Shown here piece after piece: positions 18,305 through 25,885 of a stretch of 64,000 nt of DNA. The notes beneath the pieces are model-generated. The model made no database searches. It worked only from the letters and a program-made list of their open reading frames with translations, and was not told the origin of the DNA. Source of the DNA: Phocaeicola faecium. GTDB lineage: Bacteria > Bacteroidota > Bacteroidia > Bacteroidales > Bacteroidaceae. Positions within the stretch are counted from its first letter, which is position 1. Each line of letters starts with the position of its first letter. Location of the stretch: NCBI RefSeq assembly GCF_014837055.1, contig NZ_JACSPQ010000001.1, forward strand, positions 299,035 to 363,034. Direction: 5' to 3'. Both the position numbers and the translations under genes were made by a program.

Positions 18305-18553
18305 ATGATTATGGCAAGAACATTTACTATTACCAGTTATGGCAAGACTAAGGAATATCCGGAGAGTCAGCGTAAGAAGATGATTAAGGAGTTTGAGACA
18401 GCTATGCTTTGCTGTGATGGCAGTGAAGCTGAACGCTACAGGAATATATATGGTGACCTGGTTGCCGGTGAGAAGGAGTGTATGGACACAGAACGTCCAT
18501 TGGGTCCTGAGCTTGAAGCGATGATTGAGCGAATGTTTACTACTCAAAAGTAA
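18305..18553 (+). CDS. Small hypothetical protein
   Basis: An 82-aa soluble protein with no domain that I recognise. It starts MIMARTFTITSYGKTKEYPE (a second ATG at 18311 is equally good) and is rich in charged helices, with a CC pair in MLCCDGSEAE. Small proteins of this type are common in Bacteroidales ICEs. It stands alone between the defence pair and the convergent WYL gene. The 270-base gap upstream contains no recognisable gene. Confidence 0.6.
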   Translation: MIMARTFTITSYGKTKEYPESQRKKMIKEFETAMLCCDGSEAERYRNIYGDLVAGEKECMDTERPLGPELEAMIERMFTTQK

Positions 18554-18573
18554 AATTCTACAATTGCAGATTT

Positions 18574-19467
18574 CTATGTTGCATACCTATTTCTGATACG
18601 CCCAATCTTCTGAAGCAGTTTCATTCTAAGCTTTTCCGGAAAAGTAATCTCCACCTTATCACCGAGAGCCAGGATTTCATCCACCAGCTCGTCAGTCACA
18701 AGAAGAGTGTAATCAAATGACGTGAAACTCCCCATATCATTCCTTTCCACCTGCGAATGGTGGAAAGGATGCTTTCTCAGATAATCGGCAAATGGACCGT
18801 AAGCCCTTAGAGTAACCTCTTCCGGCTGTTGTCCGGTTGGAGCCACAACACCAATAGAGTCTGAAAGACGTTTGGCAAGCGAGAATCTGCAGTCAGTCTG
18901 AAACCTGTTTCCGCTGAGATAGATTCTTGTCAGTGCATCAAGAGGAACAGCACAGAACTCTGATCCGTTCCTGTACCCAAGCAGATGCCAGCGGTTATGG
19001 AACAGCTTCAAACCTTCCGGTCTCAAACGGCCTTCCACTTCATTGCCCTTGTCATTGGTGTAGAATATGTACAATTCATGTCCATCGCTGATACATTCCG
19101 ATATATCCGGCAGGTATTCAATACCATTTGACATGTCAGGCAGTACAACACGATGGAACAGACACGGACTGCTTTTCAGAGCCACATCAATGATACGACT
19201 GTTGAACAGCCAGTTCCGGCAACTGTCACCGAGTATTTCATCCAGGTTCTGGATATAATATGTATAGTCTTTTCTGTTGCACGCAATAACTATGTCGAAG
19301 TTCTCCTCAATCATCTTTCTGTGATGATGGAATGTACGAAGACTCAGCGGCTTCCCATTGTACAGGAAATGGTGCTTCCATATCTCACAAAGCCTTTCAA
19401 AAGTGACCTTTCTTTCCTGATAGACTGTATGCAACAGCCAAATGTATCGGTTGTAGATATTATTCAT
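18574..19467 (-). CDS. WYL-domain transcriptional regulator
   Basis: A 297-aa protein. The N-terminal 90 residues suggest a winged helix-turn-helix (LCEIWKHH... SLRTFHHHRKMIEE), and the middle part (about residues 130-215) matches a WYL domain, with LRPEGLKLFHNRWHLLGY and a following arginine-containing strand. A WYL C-terminal extension follows. WYL regulators often bind ligands or nucleic acid and control defence or mobile-element genes. It lies opposite to and converges with the small gene at 18305. It may regulate neighbouring cargo (inference). Confidence 0.82.
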   Translation of the reverse strand: MNNIYNRYIWLLHTVYQERKVTFERLCEIWKHHFLYNGKPLSLRTFHHHRKMIEENFDIVIACNRKDYTYYIQNLDEILGDSCRNWLFNSRIIDVALKSSPCLFHRVVLPDMSNGIEYLPDISECISDGHELYIFYTNDKGNEVEGRLRPEGLKLFHNRWHLLGYRNGSEFCAVPLDALTRIYLSGNRFQTDCRFSLAKRLSDSIGVVAPTGQQPEEVTLRAYGPFADYLRKHPFHHSQVERNDMGSFTSFDYTLLVTDELVDEILALGDKVEITFPEKLRMKLLQKIGRIRNRYAT

Positions 19468-19519
19468 AAAACTACCTCTTTAACTTATTTAATTATCTAA
19501 ATATAAGCATTATAAACGA

Positions 19520-19547
19520 GATATGCAAGAAATTTGCACATCTTTTT
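19520..19547 (+). terminator. Hairpin between the WYL gene and the SLOG gene
   Basis: GATATGCAA (19520-19528) pairs with TTGCACATC (19534-19542), one G-T type mismatch, followed on the + strand by TTTTT. It lies in the control region upstream of the - strand WYL gene and downstream of the - strand SLOG gene. Confidence 0.4.
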
Positions 19548-19580
19548 GTATAATATTTTCACTATAATCCGGACTGGTTT

Positions 19581-20069
19581 TCAGTACAGATTGACTATAT
19601 CCATGCCTCTCTTCCTTGCCTCCCTGCAGGTATAGAATGTTCCTCCCAAAGGCTTGCCGTCATAATAGGCAATCAAACCGCATGAATGCTCCAGCATGAA
19701 GTCATTGCGCCTTAGAAAGCATCCCTTGAAATAGTGTTCACTCAATACAATAACCCGGTCAGCCTGGGAAATTATTCTCTGATAACGTTCCTTTTCCATT
19801 GACGGCCACAGGCAGCTCTGTCTCCTGAAAGGTACAACGGCAATTAGCCGTATATCCGGGTACTTTCCCTTCAGTGACAATACAGTTTCAGCGGCCATCA
19901 GGTCGAAACCCATAGCCATGCCTGAATAGAAGCAGGTAATGCCTGATTTGCATGCAAACGACACGGCTTCAACAAGCCGTGTCCTTATTTCATCCAGCCT
20001 TTCTGCGGGAATAGTTCTGTGTCCCGTGAAGGCCAGTGATTTTGATTTGTCTGATAATATTCCGTTCAT
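19581..20069 (-). CDS. SLOG-superfamily protein (DUF1273/YpsA-like)
   Basis: A 162-aa protein resembling the DUF1273/YpsA branch of the SLOG (Smf/DprA-LOG) Rossmann-like superfamily, with LAFTGHR near the N-terminus, FYSGMAMGFDLMAAE in the middle and LIAVVPFRRQ afterwards. SLOG proteins bind or process nucleotide-like ligands. The ATG at 20069 lies 4 bases after the stop of the phosphoribosyltransferase gene on the same strand, so the two form a coupled pair; an upstream in-frame start at 20150 would overlap that gene heavily and is rejected. The molecular function is not established. Confidence 0.78.
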   Translation of the reverse strand: MNGILSDKSKSLAFTGHRTIPAERLDEIRTRLVEAVSFACKSGITCFYSGMAMGFDLMAAETVLSLKGKYPDIRLIAVVPFRRQSCLWPSMEKERYQRIISQADRVIVLSEHYFKGCFLRRNDFMLEHSCGLIAYYDGKPLGGTFYTCREARKRGMDIVNLY

Positions 20070-20073
20070 AGTT

Positions 20074-20736
20074 CTATACTTTATAATGGGTTCTTGCAAG
20101 GAAGATGCCTTCAATGACATTCGCTCCGAAACTCTCCAACTGATTCGCATATATACCGAAACTGATTCCGCGTGTTATTACATCATCGAAGACTATGACT
20201 GCCTTACCTCTGAACCACTCTTCATCAAATTCGATGATGCTCACCTTTCTGATTTCCTTTTCAGCCTTACGGTTTTCATGAACAGCCAGTCTTTCTCCGC
20301 ATACCCTTACATGGTCATATCCGTTTATTGCTCCTGTGAGTTCACATACCCTTTTGCAGAAGTTCATATACCGGATTTCATTCTTTCTTACCGATGATGC
20401 CGGAACCGGAATGAACACCAACTGTGAGCATCTGTTGCCGTGTTCCTCAATCATTCTTGCTGCCGTCATCTGTGCCACCTCTTCATGAGACCTTCCGTCC
20501 TTGAAGTCATAAACCAACTGTCTGTCGGCGATTTCCTTCTCGCCCACATTCTGAATACGTTTGGGAAAATACTTGCAGAACCATGTCTGTGGCTTTTCCA
20601 ATTGCTTTCTGATGCTTTCGTCCATCTGTGCCATACGCTCTAATTTTTTCCCTTCTGTCAGCAAGTTTTTCAGCTTGCCCGAAGGATATTTTTTGCAGTT
20701 CTCAGAAGCGCAGGCATTCAATAAGGCAAACTTCAA
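20074..20736 (-). CDS. ComF-like phosphoribosyltransferase-domain protein
   Basis: A 220-aa protein with a type I phosphoribosyltransferase fold: the PRPP-binding loop is VIVFDDVITRGISF near residues 182-195, preceded by a strand FIPVPASS. It resembles ComF-type proteins that lack a known nucleobase substrate. It is translated just ahead of the SLOG protein (4 bases apart), which suggests a joint nucleotide-linked function, for example salvage, signalling or DNA uptake/transfer (inference). The N-terminal 60 residues are basic with two cysteines but no clear zinc ribbon. Confidence 0.72.
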   Translation of the reverse strand: MKFALLNACASENCKKYPSGKLKNLLTEGKKLERMAQMDESIRKQLEKPQTWFCKYFPKRIQNVGEKEIADRQLVYDFKDGRSHEEVAQMTAARMIEEHGNRCSQLVFIPVPASSVRKNEIRYMNFCKRVCELTGAINGYDHVRVCGERLAVHENRKAEKEIRKVSIIEFDEEWFRGKAVIVFDDVITRGISFGIYANQLESFGANVIEGIFLARTHYKV

Positions 20737-20940
20737 GGAAAGCTGAAAATACGCTCAACCCCGTTTGAGGAAGATTTTCAGTCCTGTGTTTGACGTTTGC
20801 AATGCCGGAGATACCTTTAAAAATATCTGTAGAGGTATGCTGAACAAACCTGTGGCTGTAATGGTACATTAGGATAAGCATGTATCCCTTTCGCATCAGA
20901 TGTTTTCAGATAATAAAATGCACCCGTTTCAAGGGTGACA

Positions 20941-21175
20941 GTGTTGACAGAGAGTATCTGTCAGTGTATCAGGTACTTCATATAGAAATCATGCGTTGAC
21001 AAACGTTGACAGGCGTAGCCATAATTTTCAGTCCGCTAAAAATCCATAGCCAAACGTTGACACACTATAATACTCTGTTCTTTATAAGAAAAATCAGAAA
21101 GAATATAATATGTTGTATTACAGCAGTTTCCCAGACTGACTTTATACCGGATTCTCATTGGATTTGCTGTCAACG
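20941..21175. repeat. Cluster of CGTTGACA octamers in a 650-base non-coding stretch
   Basis: Within the gene-free 20737-21390 stretch, CGTTGACA occurs at 20994-21001, 21004-21011 and 21055-21062, and inverted (TGTCAACG) at 21168-21175; a variant GTGTTGACAG lies at 20941-20950. The first two perfect copies are 10 bases apart, one helical turn. The cluster may be an iteron or regulator-binding array. Parts of the stretch could alternatively be decayed coding sequence on the - strand: a stop-free run upstream of 20941 encodes GAFYYLKTSDAKGIHAY, which I do not recognise. Confidence 0.45.
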
Positions 21176-21390
21176 CTGTCACCCCTTGAATATATGCCTT
21201 CCTTATTTCTGTAAAAACATATTCTCCATCAACGGTCTTAGTGCAGCCGTATTGAATAAATGGTAACACATAATCCATCGTATTCCCACAATCTCCAAAA
21301 TAATCCCATATTTGACGTATTGACTGCTAATAATCAGATGTTTACCTTTACTTTATAGCATAAACGAAAGAATAATCAGCATGAGATATA

Positions 21391-21612
21391 ATGAAAGTCG
21401 TTCCAGAGAAGACATATTCAGTGAAGGATGCAGCACGCTATTTGGGTGTTCACCGCTGTACCATCTATTCCTATATCCGCTACCAGAAAAAGCCGCTGGC
21501 TTTCCTGAAAATACCGGATAAGGCAAAAAGAGTATTCATAGGAGCTGACCTGATAGCCTACAAGGAATCCGGTCTGCCAAAGCGTGGCCGCAAGCGTAAG
21601 AATACACGTTAA
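21391..21612 (+). CDS. HTH_17/excisionase-type DNA-binding protein
   Basis: A 73-aa protein with the typical MerR/excisionase opening YSVKDAARYLGVHRCTIYSY, a wing (FLKIPDKAKRVFIG) and a basic tail (GLPKRGRKRKNTR). It is likely an accessory DNA-binding or excision-control protein of the ICE. The last 60 bases of this gene reappear in degenerate form at 23475-23537, on the far side of the TIR cassette, which makes this gene one edge of that insertion. Confidence 0.78.
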   Translation: MKVVPEKTYSVKDAARYLGVHRCTIYSYIRYQKKPLAFLKIPDKAKRVFIGADLIAYKESGLPKRGRKRKNTR

Positions 21613-21756
21613 AATAAGTTCATTTCTATTTTTATAAGAGCCAAAACATTAGTAGTAATTTTAATTTTTTCTTAGTAATAGTTTGGTTGTTAAAGAATCA
21701 TTTTCTATGTTTACAATAGTATAACAAATAAACGTAAGAACGAAAATAAATTAATT

Positions 21757-22203
21757 ATGGAAATGAAATTAAAACATTTGGAATTTATTCAAGGTATTAT
21801 TACAAGAATGGCTAATAATTCTTTTATGTTAAAAGGATGGGCTGTAACACTTGTTGCTGGTATTTTTGCTTTATCAAGTAAAGATTCTGATCAGTTGTAT
21901 TCAATCATTTCAATAATTCCAGTTATTGCTTTTTGGGGATTAGATTCTTATTATTTACTGCAAGAAAGACTATATCGATCCCTATATAATAAAGTTAAAG
22001 ATCTAGAGGAGAACTCGATAGATTTCTCTTTGAAAACAAGTTATGATAAATTCCCTTTCAAGGAAAACAGATATTCACGTTGTTTGTTTTCAAAAACAGA
22101 GTTATGGTTTTATTTACCATTATTTCTTGTTTGTCTAGCAGTAATAATATTTGTTAATATTGATAATATTCAAATTTGTATTAAAAATATAATAAATTCA
22201 TAA
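21757..22203 (+). CDS. Small membrane protein paired with a TIR protein
   Basis: A 148-aa protein with hydrophobic segments at about residues 25-40, 48-68 and 115-140, so it probably spans the inner membrane. The N-terminus (LEFIQGIITRMANNSFMLKG) and the WGLDSYYLLQERLYRSLY segment are distinctive. I believe similar proteins occur beside signalling or toxin genes in many bacteria but cannot name the family. It ends 3 bases before the TIR gene, so they form an operon. Very AT-rich compared with the flanks. It may anchor, sense for or be the target of the TIR effector (inference). Confidence 0.7.
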   Translation: MEMKLKHLEFIQGIITRMANNSFMLKGWAVTLVAGIFALSSKDSDQLYSIISIIPVIAFWGLDSYYLLQERLYRSLYNKVKDLEENSIDFSLKTSYDKFPFKENRYSRCLFSKTELWFYLPLFLVCLAVIIFVNIDNIQICIKNIINS

Positions 22204-22206
22204 GAT

Positions 22207-23406
22207 ATGCCTGGTGTTACTAAACGTATATTTGAGCATGATGTAAGAGATATTATTTCTATGTGGAATGATGAGATAAAGACGTTAATGCCATTACTAC
22301 CACAAGAATATACAAAGAAAGATATAATTAATTTATTAAGGAAATATTATCCATATGAATGGATTTCTGTTGAGTCTAAGTATACTTACTACCATACTAA
22401 GGATAAATATATAATGAAATTTTGTGGAAAAGCTCGTTTTAAAATGCTCAAACCTGAACTTTTGATTTGTAAAGTACCAATGTATAAAAAAATATCATCT
22501 GAAAATTATCTGGAATACCATAAAAATAATTTTTCAGAAGATGAATGTGAAGAATCAAAAACAAAGCTATGGAACCAAAGGCAACCTAAAATAGAACGTA
22601 TTAATAAGAAAATTGAAAAAGCTTTATATAAAACTCAGCAAGTAACACCTACATTTATTGATCAATTGATTGGACTATATGAACGTAAAAATACAAGTCA
22701 AAAAGATAGAGTCTATATACTTTTAGAATTAAAAAAATATTATTGCAAAAAGGTGATACAATTTTTCTTTAAACTTAATGATACTGAACTTAATAAACAG
22801 TTAAGATTTGAAGCTTTCTATTATTTGCAGGAGTTTAATTTTAACCCTCGTCTAAGAAAGCAGAAATATATGTTAGTACATACAAATAATAAAGAGAGAA
22901 AGGATTATCTGAAAAATATATATTCTAATGAGAAATATATAATAAAGCTGAATCCGAATGAATTAGAATATAGAATTGAGAATTCAAAGGAACAGAAGAT
23001 AAAGTCTTATGATTATTTTATTTCCCATAGCAGTAAAGATAGTAAAGAAGTTCAAGAGCTTATTAGGAAAGAAAACAGTCTGAAAAAAAATATTTTTTGT
23101 GATTGGATAAATGATATTGATTATTTAAAACGACATTTATTATGTAATGCTACACTTAGAGTTTTGGAAGAAAGGATGAAACAATCAAAAGCCTTAATTT
23201 TTGTGAAATCAGAAAACTCACTTAGTTCTATTTGGTGTAAATACGAATTGAATTTCTTTTATGAACTCCAGAAACCAATTTTTATTATAGAGAAAGACTC
23301 CATAATAAATAAAGATTTTGAACTTAAAACTATAAATGATTATTGGTTTATAGACTCTGATTATAAAGAGTCGACATTAATTTTTGCATCAAAGATTTAC
23401 AATTAA
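22207..23406 (+). CDS. TIR-domain protein with large N-terminal region
   Basis: A 399-aa protein. Residues about 267-399 form a TIR domain: YDYFISHSSKDS at the start and SSIWCKYEL carrying the candidate catalytic glutamate E347, as in NAD-cleaving bacterial TIR proteins. The N-terminal 260 residues are Lys/Tyr-rich, helical and not recognised; they may be the sensor. Together with the membrane protein 3 bases upstream it forms a two-gene module, likely an abortive-infection type defence system. Thoeris-type systems also use TIR proteins, but no ThsA-like partner is present. Very AT-rich, pointing to separate acquisition. Confidence 0.78.
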   Translation: MPGVTKRIFEHDVRDIISMWNDEIKTLMPLLPQEYTKKDIINLLRKYYPYEWISVESKYTYYHTKDKYIMKFCGKARFKMLKPELLICKVPMYKKISSENYLEYHKNNFSEDECEESKTKLWNQRQPKIERINKKIEKALYKTQQVTPTFIDQLIGLYERKNTSQKDRVYILLELKKYYCKKVIQFFFKLNDTELNKQLRFEAFYYLQEFNFNPRLRKQKYMLVHTNNKERKDYLKNIYSNEKYIIKLNPNELEYRIENSKEQKIKSYDYFISHSSKDSKEVQELIRKENSLKKNIFCDWINDIDYLKRHLLCNATLRVLEERMKQSKALIFVKSENSLSSIWCKYELNFFYELQKPIFIIEKDSIINKDFELKTINDYWFIDSDYKESTLIFASKIYN

Positions 23407-23474
23407 TGCCTATTTATTTTTAATTGTATTTGCTATGGTAAATAACATAATAAACAGTTTTTTCATTAATTATT

Positions 23475-23537
23475 ATAGCCTACAAGGAATCCGTTGTTCT
23501 ACCCAAGCGTTGCTGCAAGCTTAAGAAACGCTGTTAG
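23475..23537 (+). pseudogene. Remnant of an HTH/excisionase gene 3' end
   Basis: Twenty in-frame codons and a TAG stop (IAYKES... then KRCCKLKKRC) match the last codons of the HTH gene at 21391-21612 (IAYKESGLPKRGRKRKNTR). The first 19 bases are identical to 21553-21571. The upstream part of the gene is missing and is replaced by the AT-rich TIR cassette. It is either a target duplication made on insertion or the residue of a paralogous gene. Confidence 0.65.
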
Positions 23538-23574
23538 TTCAGTAGGCCACATGGATTGTAACGATAAGATTACA

Positions 23575-23933
23575 TCAGACATCCATATCTGTAGTAAGTT
23601 CAACAGCTAACAGTTTTGCTTTCAATTTTACTTCATCCGTATCGGCTACAGCCTATAAGGATTCTGACGGTTCCATCGCTTCCAACTGAATCGTCCATTT
23701 CCTTGCGTATTCTTTAGGTACAATGGCACTGACAAAGGAGAATATTTCTTCTGCAATTTCCACTGCAGTGAAGTTGCTGCTTTAATGCTGAAACAGAACG
23801 GTACACCGCCAGAAGCCTTCCGTCCAAAGTGAAGATAACGGATTCTCCCAATGTTTTCCAATGAGACATTCCACACATATCTGGCAGAGACATTATAAAT
23901 GTAGCAATAATTTCTCATTCTACAAATCATCAT
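23575..23933 (-). pseudogene. Decayed - strand gene with stops and a frame change
   Basis: On the - strand one frame contains coding-like stretches interrupted by in-frame stops: SSNFTAVEIAEEIFSFVSAI continuing through VPKEYARKWTIQLEAMEPSE, a TAG, then AVADTDEVKLKAKLLAVELT. The 5' part continues in another frame (LENIGRIRYLHFGRKASGG). This pattern fits a small gene broken by at least two stops and one shift. I do not recognise the family. An open 95-aa frame (23646-23933) covers only the 5' part and is not a healthy gene. Confidence 0.5.
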
Positions 23934-24016
23934 AATTAGTAATCATTTACCTGCTATAATAAGCAGCCGGTCTTGTCCGTGACGGATAGGACCGGCCACT
24001 TCTGTTTTCATACAGC

Positions 24017-24376
24017 CTATTCAAACCTTGCAAGAAATTCCTGAAGCCTGCTGTCCTGAATCTGTTTCAGCGGAACCTGCTTAAAGTTCTGCTGCTGTCT
24101 TACCTGAAGCTTGCCAAGTCCCTGAGCACTCAGGTCAAGCTCCACATCCGAAAGTTCATTGAGGGAAATATACCCGTATTCATCCTCCATGAGTCCGACT
24201 ACGATACCGAATAGAATCACATCGTCATCCTCTTTGTTTCCTTCAAGGATAAACCACCTTACAGAACCAAGGGCAAAAACCGCACGGCAAACAGCATCCT
24301 TTCCCTTGCCGTCTTGGGAGTAGAGCGGATAACCCTCCAGAGCTTCCGCCAGTTGTGTTGTCATCAATCTGCACAT
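24017..24376 (-). CDS. DUF2958 domain protein
   Basis: A 119-aa protein that fits DUF2958: PLYSQDGKG near the start, FALGSVRWFILEG, then VGLMEDEYGYISLNEL. This family is frequent on plasmids and ICEs and has no established function. Start codons at 24376 (MCRLM) or 24364 (MTTQL) are both possible. Its composition matches the ICE backbone. Confidence 0.75.
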   Translation of the reverse strand: MCRLMTTQLAEALEGYPLYSQDGKGKDAVCRAVFALGSVRWFILEGNKEDDDVILFGIVVGLMEDEYGYISLNELSDVELDLSAQGLGKLQVRQQQNFKQVPLKQIQDSRLQEFLARFE

Positions 24377-24407
24377 ATCAGTTAAAAATTAAAAGATTGT
24401 TTGATAC

Positions 24408-24726
24408 TCATTTTTCTTGCTCGCATAACATCTGAATTTTGAAGTTCAGATTATTTTCCCTTTGGTAAAGCTCATTGAACTTCATGGCCGGGAAAAACCG
24501 TTTTATGTGCATTTGTGACTGCGGACCAAAGGGAGAAAAAGACAAGTGTGAAGTCAGAGAATGCAGACGGAATACCCAAATTTTTGAGGTATGAGAAAAT
24601 TTGCGGAAGGCTGCCGTCAAGTCCTCCGACTGAAAGCGCAAGCGTCACTTGGCGTTTCTCCAGTCCGCAGTATCTTTGCACATAAGAAACGGTTCCGGCT
24701 ATGATGCTCCAATGATTTCCTGCCAT
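24408..24726 (-). pseudogene. Possible frameshifted small gene
   Basis: Two overlapping - strand frames look partly coding. One begins with MAGNHWSIIAGTVSYVQRYC (ATG at 24726) and reads through LPQIFSYLKNLGIPSAFSDF; the other continues with QSQMHIKRFFPAMKFNELYQ to a stop at 24408. A single frame change around 24535-24560 would join them into a protein of about 100 aa. I recognise neither part. It could equally be non-coding sequence upstream of the 326-bp repeats. Confidence 0.3.
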
Positions 24727-24753
24727 TCAGTATTCAAAGATTTCTGAAGAGTA

Positions 24754-25080
24754 TAGTATTCGTTTTCAGACAAACCACCGGTAACCAGTTGCCAATGTCA
24801 GAGCCTTTGAAGTGAAGAGTAGCGCAACCTTAAAGGCTCTGTCTTTGGCAACTGTCCTGATTTATCTGCATGATTGTATGAACCTGTCGGGTGAAACTTG
24901 CCTGGTATCAGGATACGAAGCAAGTCAGCCGGTTAGTTTCCGTAGTATAAGGCAAGTTGTTCCGGCATCGCATGAAATACGAACAGTCGGAACAGCTTGC
25001 CTGTATTTTAAGACGAGTATTCAGGGATATAGGACGTTCCGTCAGTGCAAGCTTTAGCCTGCATCAACGGAGCTGACTGT
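24754..25080 (+). ncRNA. Candidate structured RNA, copy 1
   Basis: Several nested inverted repeats suggest an RNA fold: AGTTGCCAA (24787-24795) with TTGGCAACT (24845-24853) enclosing CAGAGCCTTT/AAAGGCTCTG; a middle hairpin ACTTGC...GTATC/GATAC...GCAAGT; and GCAAGTTGTTCCG (24952-24964) with CGGAACAGCTTGC (24988-25000). The strand is a guess; the stems could form on either. I do not recognise a named RNA class. Confidence 0.4.
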
Positions 25081-25406
25081 TAGTATTCGTTTTAGATATG
25101 TCGTCTGACACCAGTCGCCAATGTCAGAGCCTTTAAAGTTAAGAGCAGCGCAACCTTAAAGTCTCTGTCTTTGGCAACTGTCCTGATTTATCAGTATGAT
25201 TGTATGAACCTGTCGGCTGAAACTTGCCTGGTATCGAGATACGAAGCAGGTCAGCCGATAAGTTTCCGTTATATAAGGCATGTTGTTCCGGCATCGCATG
25301 AAATACGAACAGTCGGAACAGCTTGCCTTTATTTTAAGATTTGTATTCAATGATATAGGCCGTTCCGAAAGTGCAAGCTTTAGCCTGCATCAACGGAGCT
25401 GACTGT
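25081..25406 (+). ncRNA. Candidate structured RNA, copy 2
   Basis: Same layout as copy 1. The middle stem is intact with a wobble change (ACTTGC/GCAGGT) and the outer CGGCTGA/TCAGCCG stem is perfect here but has one mismatch in copy 1. The first and last stems carry one or two mismatches. So covariation support is mixed. Confidence 0.4.
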
Positions 25407-25568
25407 TAGTATTCTTTTTTAGACTGGTTACGGATATCCAATTATATTGTTCTGAGGAGGGAAATAAATTGCAACGTATTTCAAGACTATTTGCCTGGAA
25501 TTATATGGTAAATTTATCATTATATGCACCAGTTTATGTGGGATAGTCAGGATTTTGATTAAAGTATT

Positions 25569-25598
25569 TTTGCTATTAGGGGAAAATCTATAAATTTG
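25569..25598 (+). promoter_or_regulatory. Promoter at the head of the pigment operon
   Basis: TTTG (25569-25572) and TAAATTTG (25591-25598, perfect TAnnTTTG) with 18 bases between them lie 23 bases before the ATG of the XRE gene. It is the only clear promoter found before the long run of biosynthetic genes, so it may drive the regulator and the operon together. Confidence 0.65.
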
Positions 25599-25621
25599 CG
25601 GTCAACTCTAATAAATAGGTG

Positions 25622-25828
25622 ATGAAAGAATTAAATCGATTAAAAGTAGTTTTAGCAGAAAAAAAGAGAACAGGGAAATGGTTGGCTGCACAATTAGGAA
25701 AAGATCCAACAACTGTATCTAAATGGTGTACTAATACTTCTCAACCAGATTTGCAGACACTCTCAGCAATAGCTGAAATACTAGGAATAGATATTAAGGA
25801 CTTGTTGTATAGCAGCAAGAATGAATAA
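25622..25828 (+). CDS. Small XRE-family HTH regulator at the head of the pigment operon
   Basis: A 68-aa single-domain Cro/CI-type protein: helix-turn-helix in KWLAAQLGKDPTTVSKWCTN, followed by QPDLQTLSAIAEILGIDIKD. ATG at 25622 is preferred; an in-frame GTG precedes it at 25619. It stands 57 bases before the ammonia-lyase gene on the same strand and has an excellent promoter. A local regulator of the pigment operon is a reasonable inference. Confidence 0.82.
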   Translation: MKELNRLKVVLAEKKRTGKWLAAQLGKDPTTVSKWCTNTSQPDLQTLSAIAEILGIDIKDLLYSSKNE

Positions 25829-25885
25829 TACACTCAATTAAAATGATTTATCTAAATAAAAAGATTAAATCAATAAATTATAATT

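Larger units (their letters stand above)
24754..25406. repeat. Two head-to-tail copies of a 326-327 base repeat
   Basis: The unit runs from TAGTATTCGTTTT at 24754 to GGAGCTGACTGT at 25080 and again from 25081 to 25406; a third unit begins at 25407 (TAGTATTCTTTTTTAGA) and breaks off. The copies have practically no length differences and by eye differ at about one base in ten. No gene of normal size fits. The array lies directly upstream of the pigment operon and its regulator. Confidence 0.9.

Noticed and set aside
20702-21278. Short open frames of 60-86 codons on both strands between the phosphoribosyltransferase and HTH genes
   Set aside because: They overlap each other and the octamer cluster, show no protein-family resemblance and have no start signals; treated as non-coding.
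24484-24594. A 36-codon + strand frame rich in cysteine (CICDCG)
   Set aside because: No promoter or ribosome-binding site, and it overlaps the possible - strand gene remnant; too short to support.
24812-25353. Open frames of 81 and 60 codons inside the two 326-base repeats, sharing VPASHEIRTVGTACLYF
   Set aside because: The units have no length differences, so frame conservation is automatic. The frames begin at different places, lack ribosome-binding sites and match no protein that I know; the stem-forming sequence explains the conservation better.
24754-25406. Repeats considered as a diversity-generating retroelement or CRISPR
   Set aside because: No reverse transcriptase nearby, substitutions are not limited to adenines, and the unit is far too long for CRISPR. 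No CRISPR array or cas gene was seen anywhere in the window.
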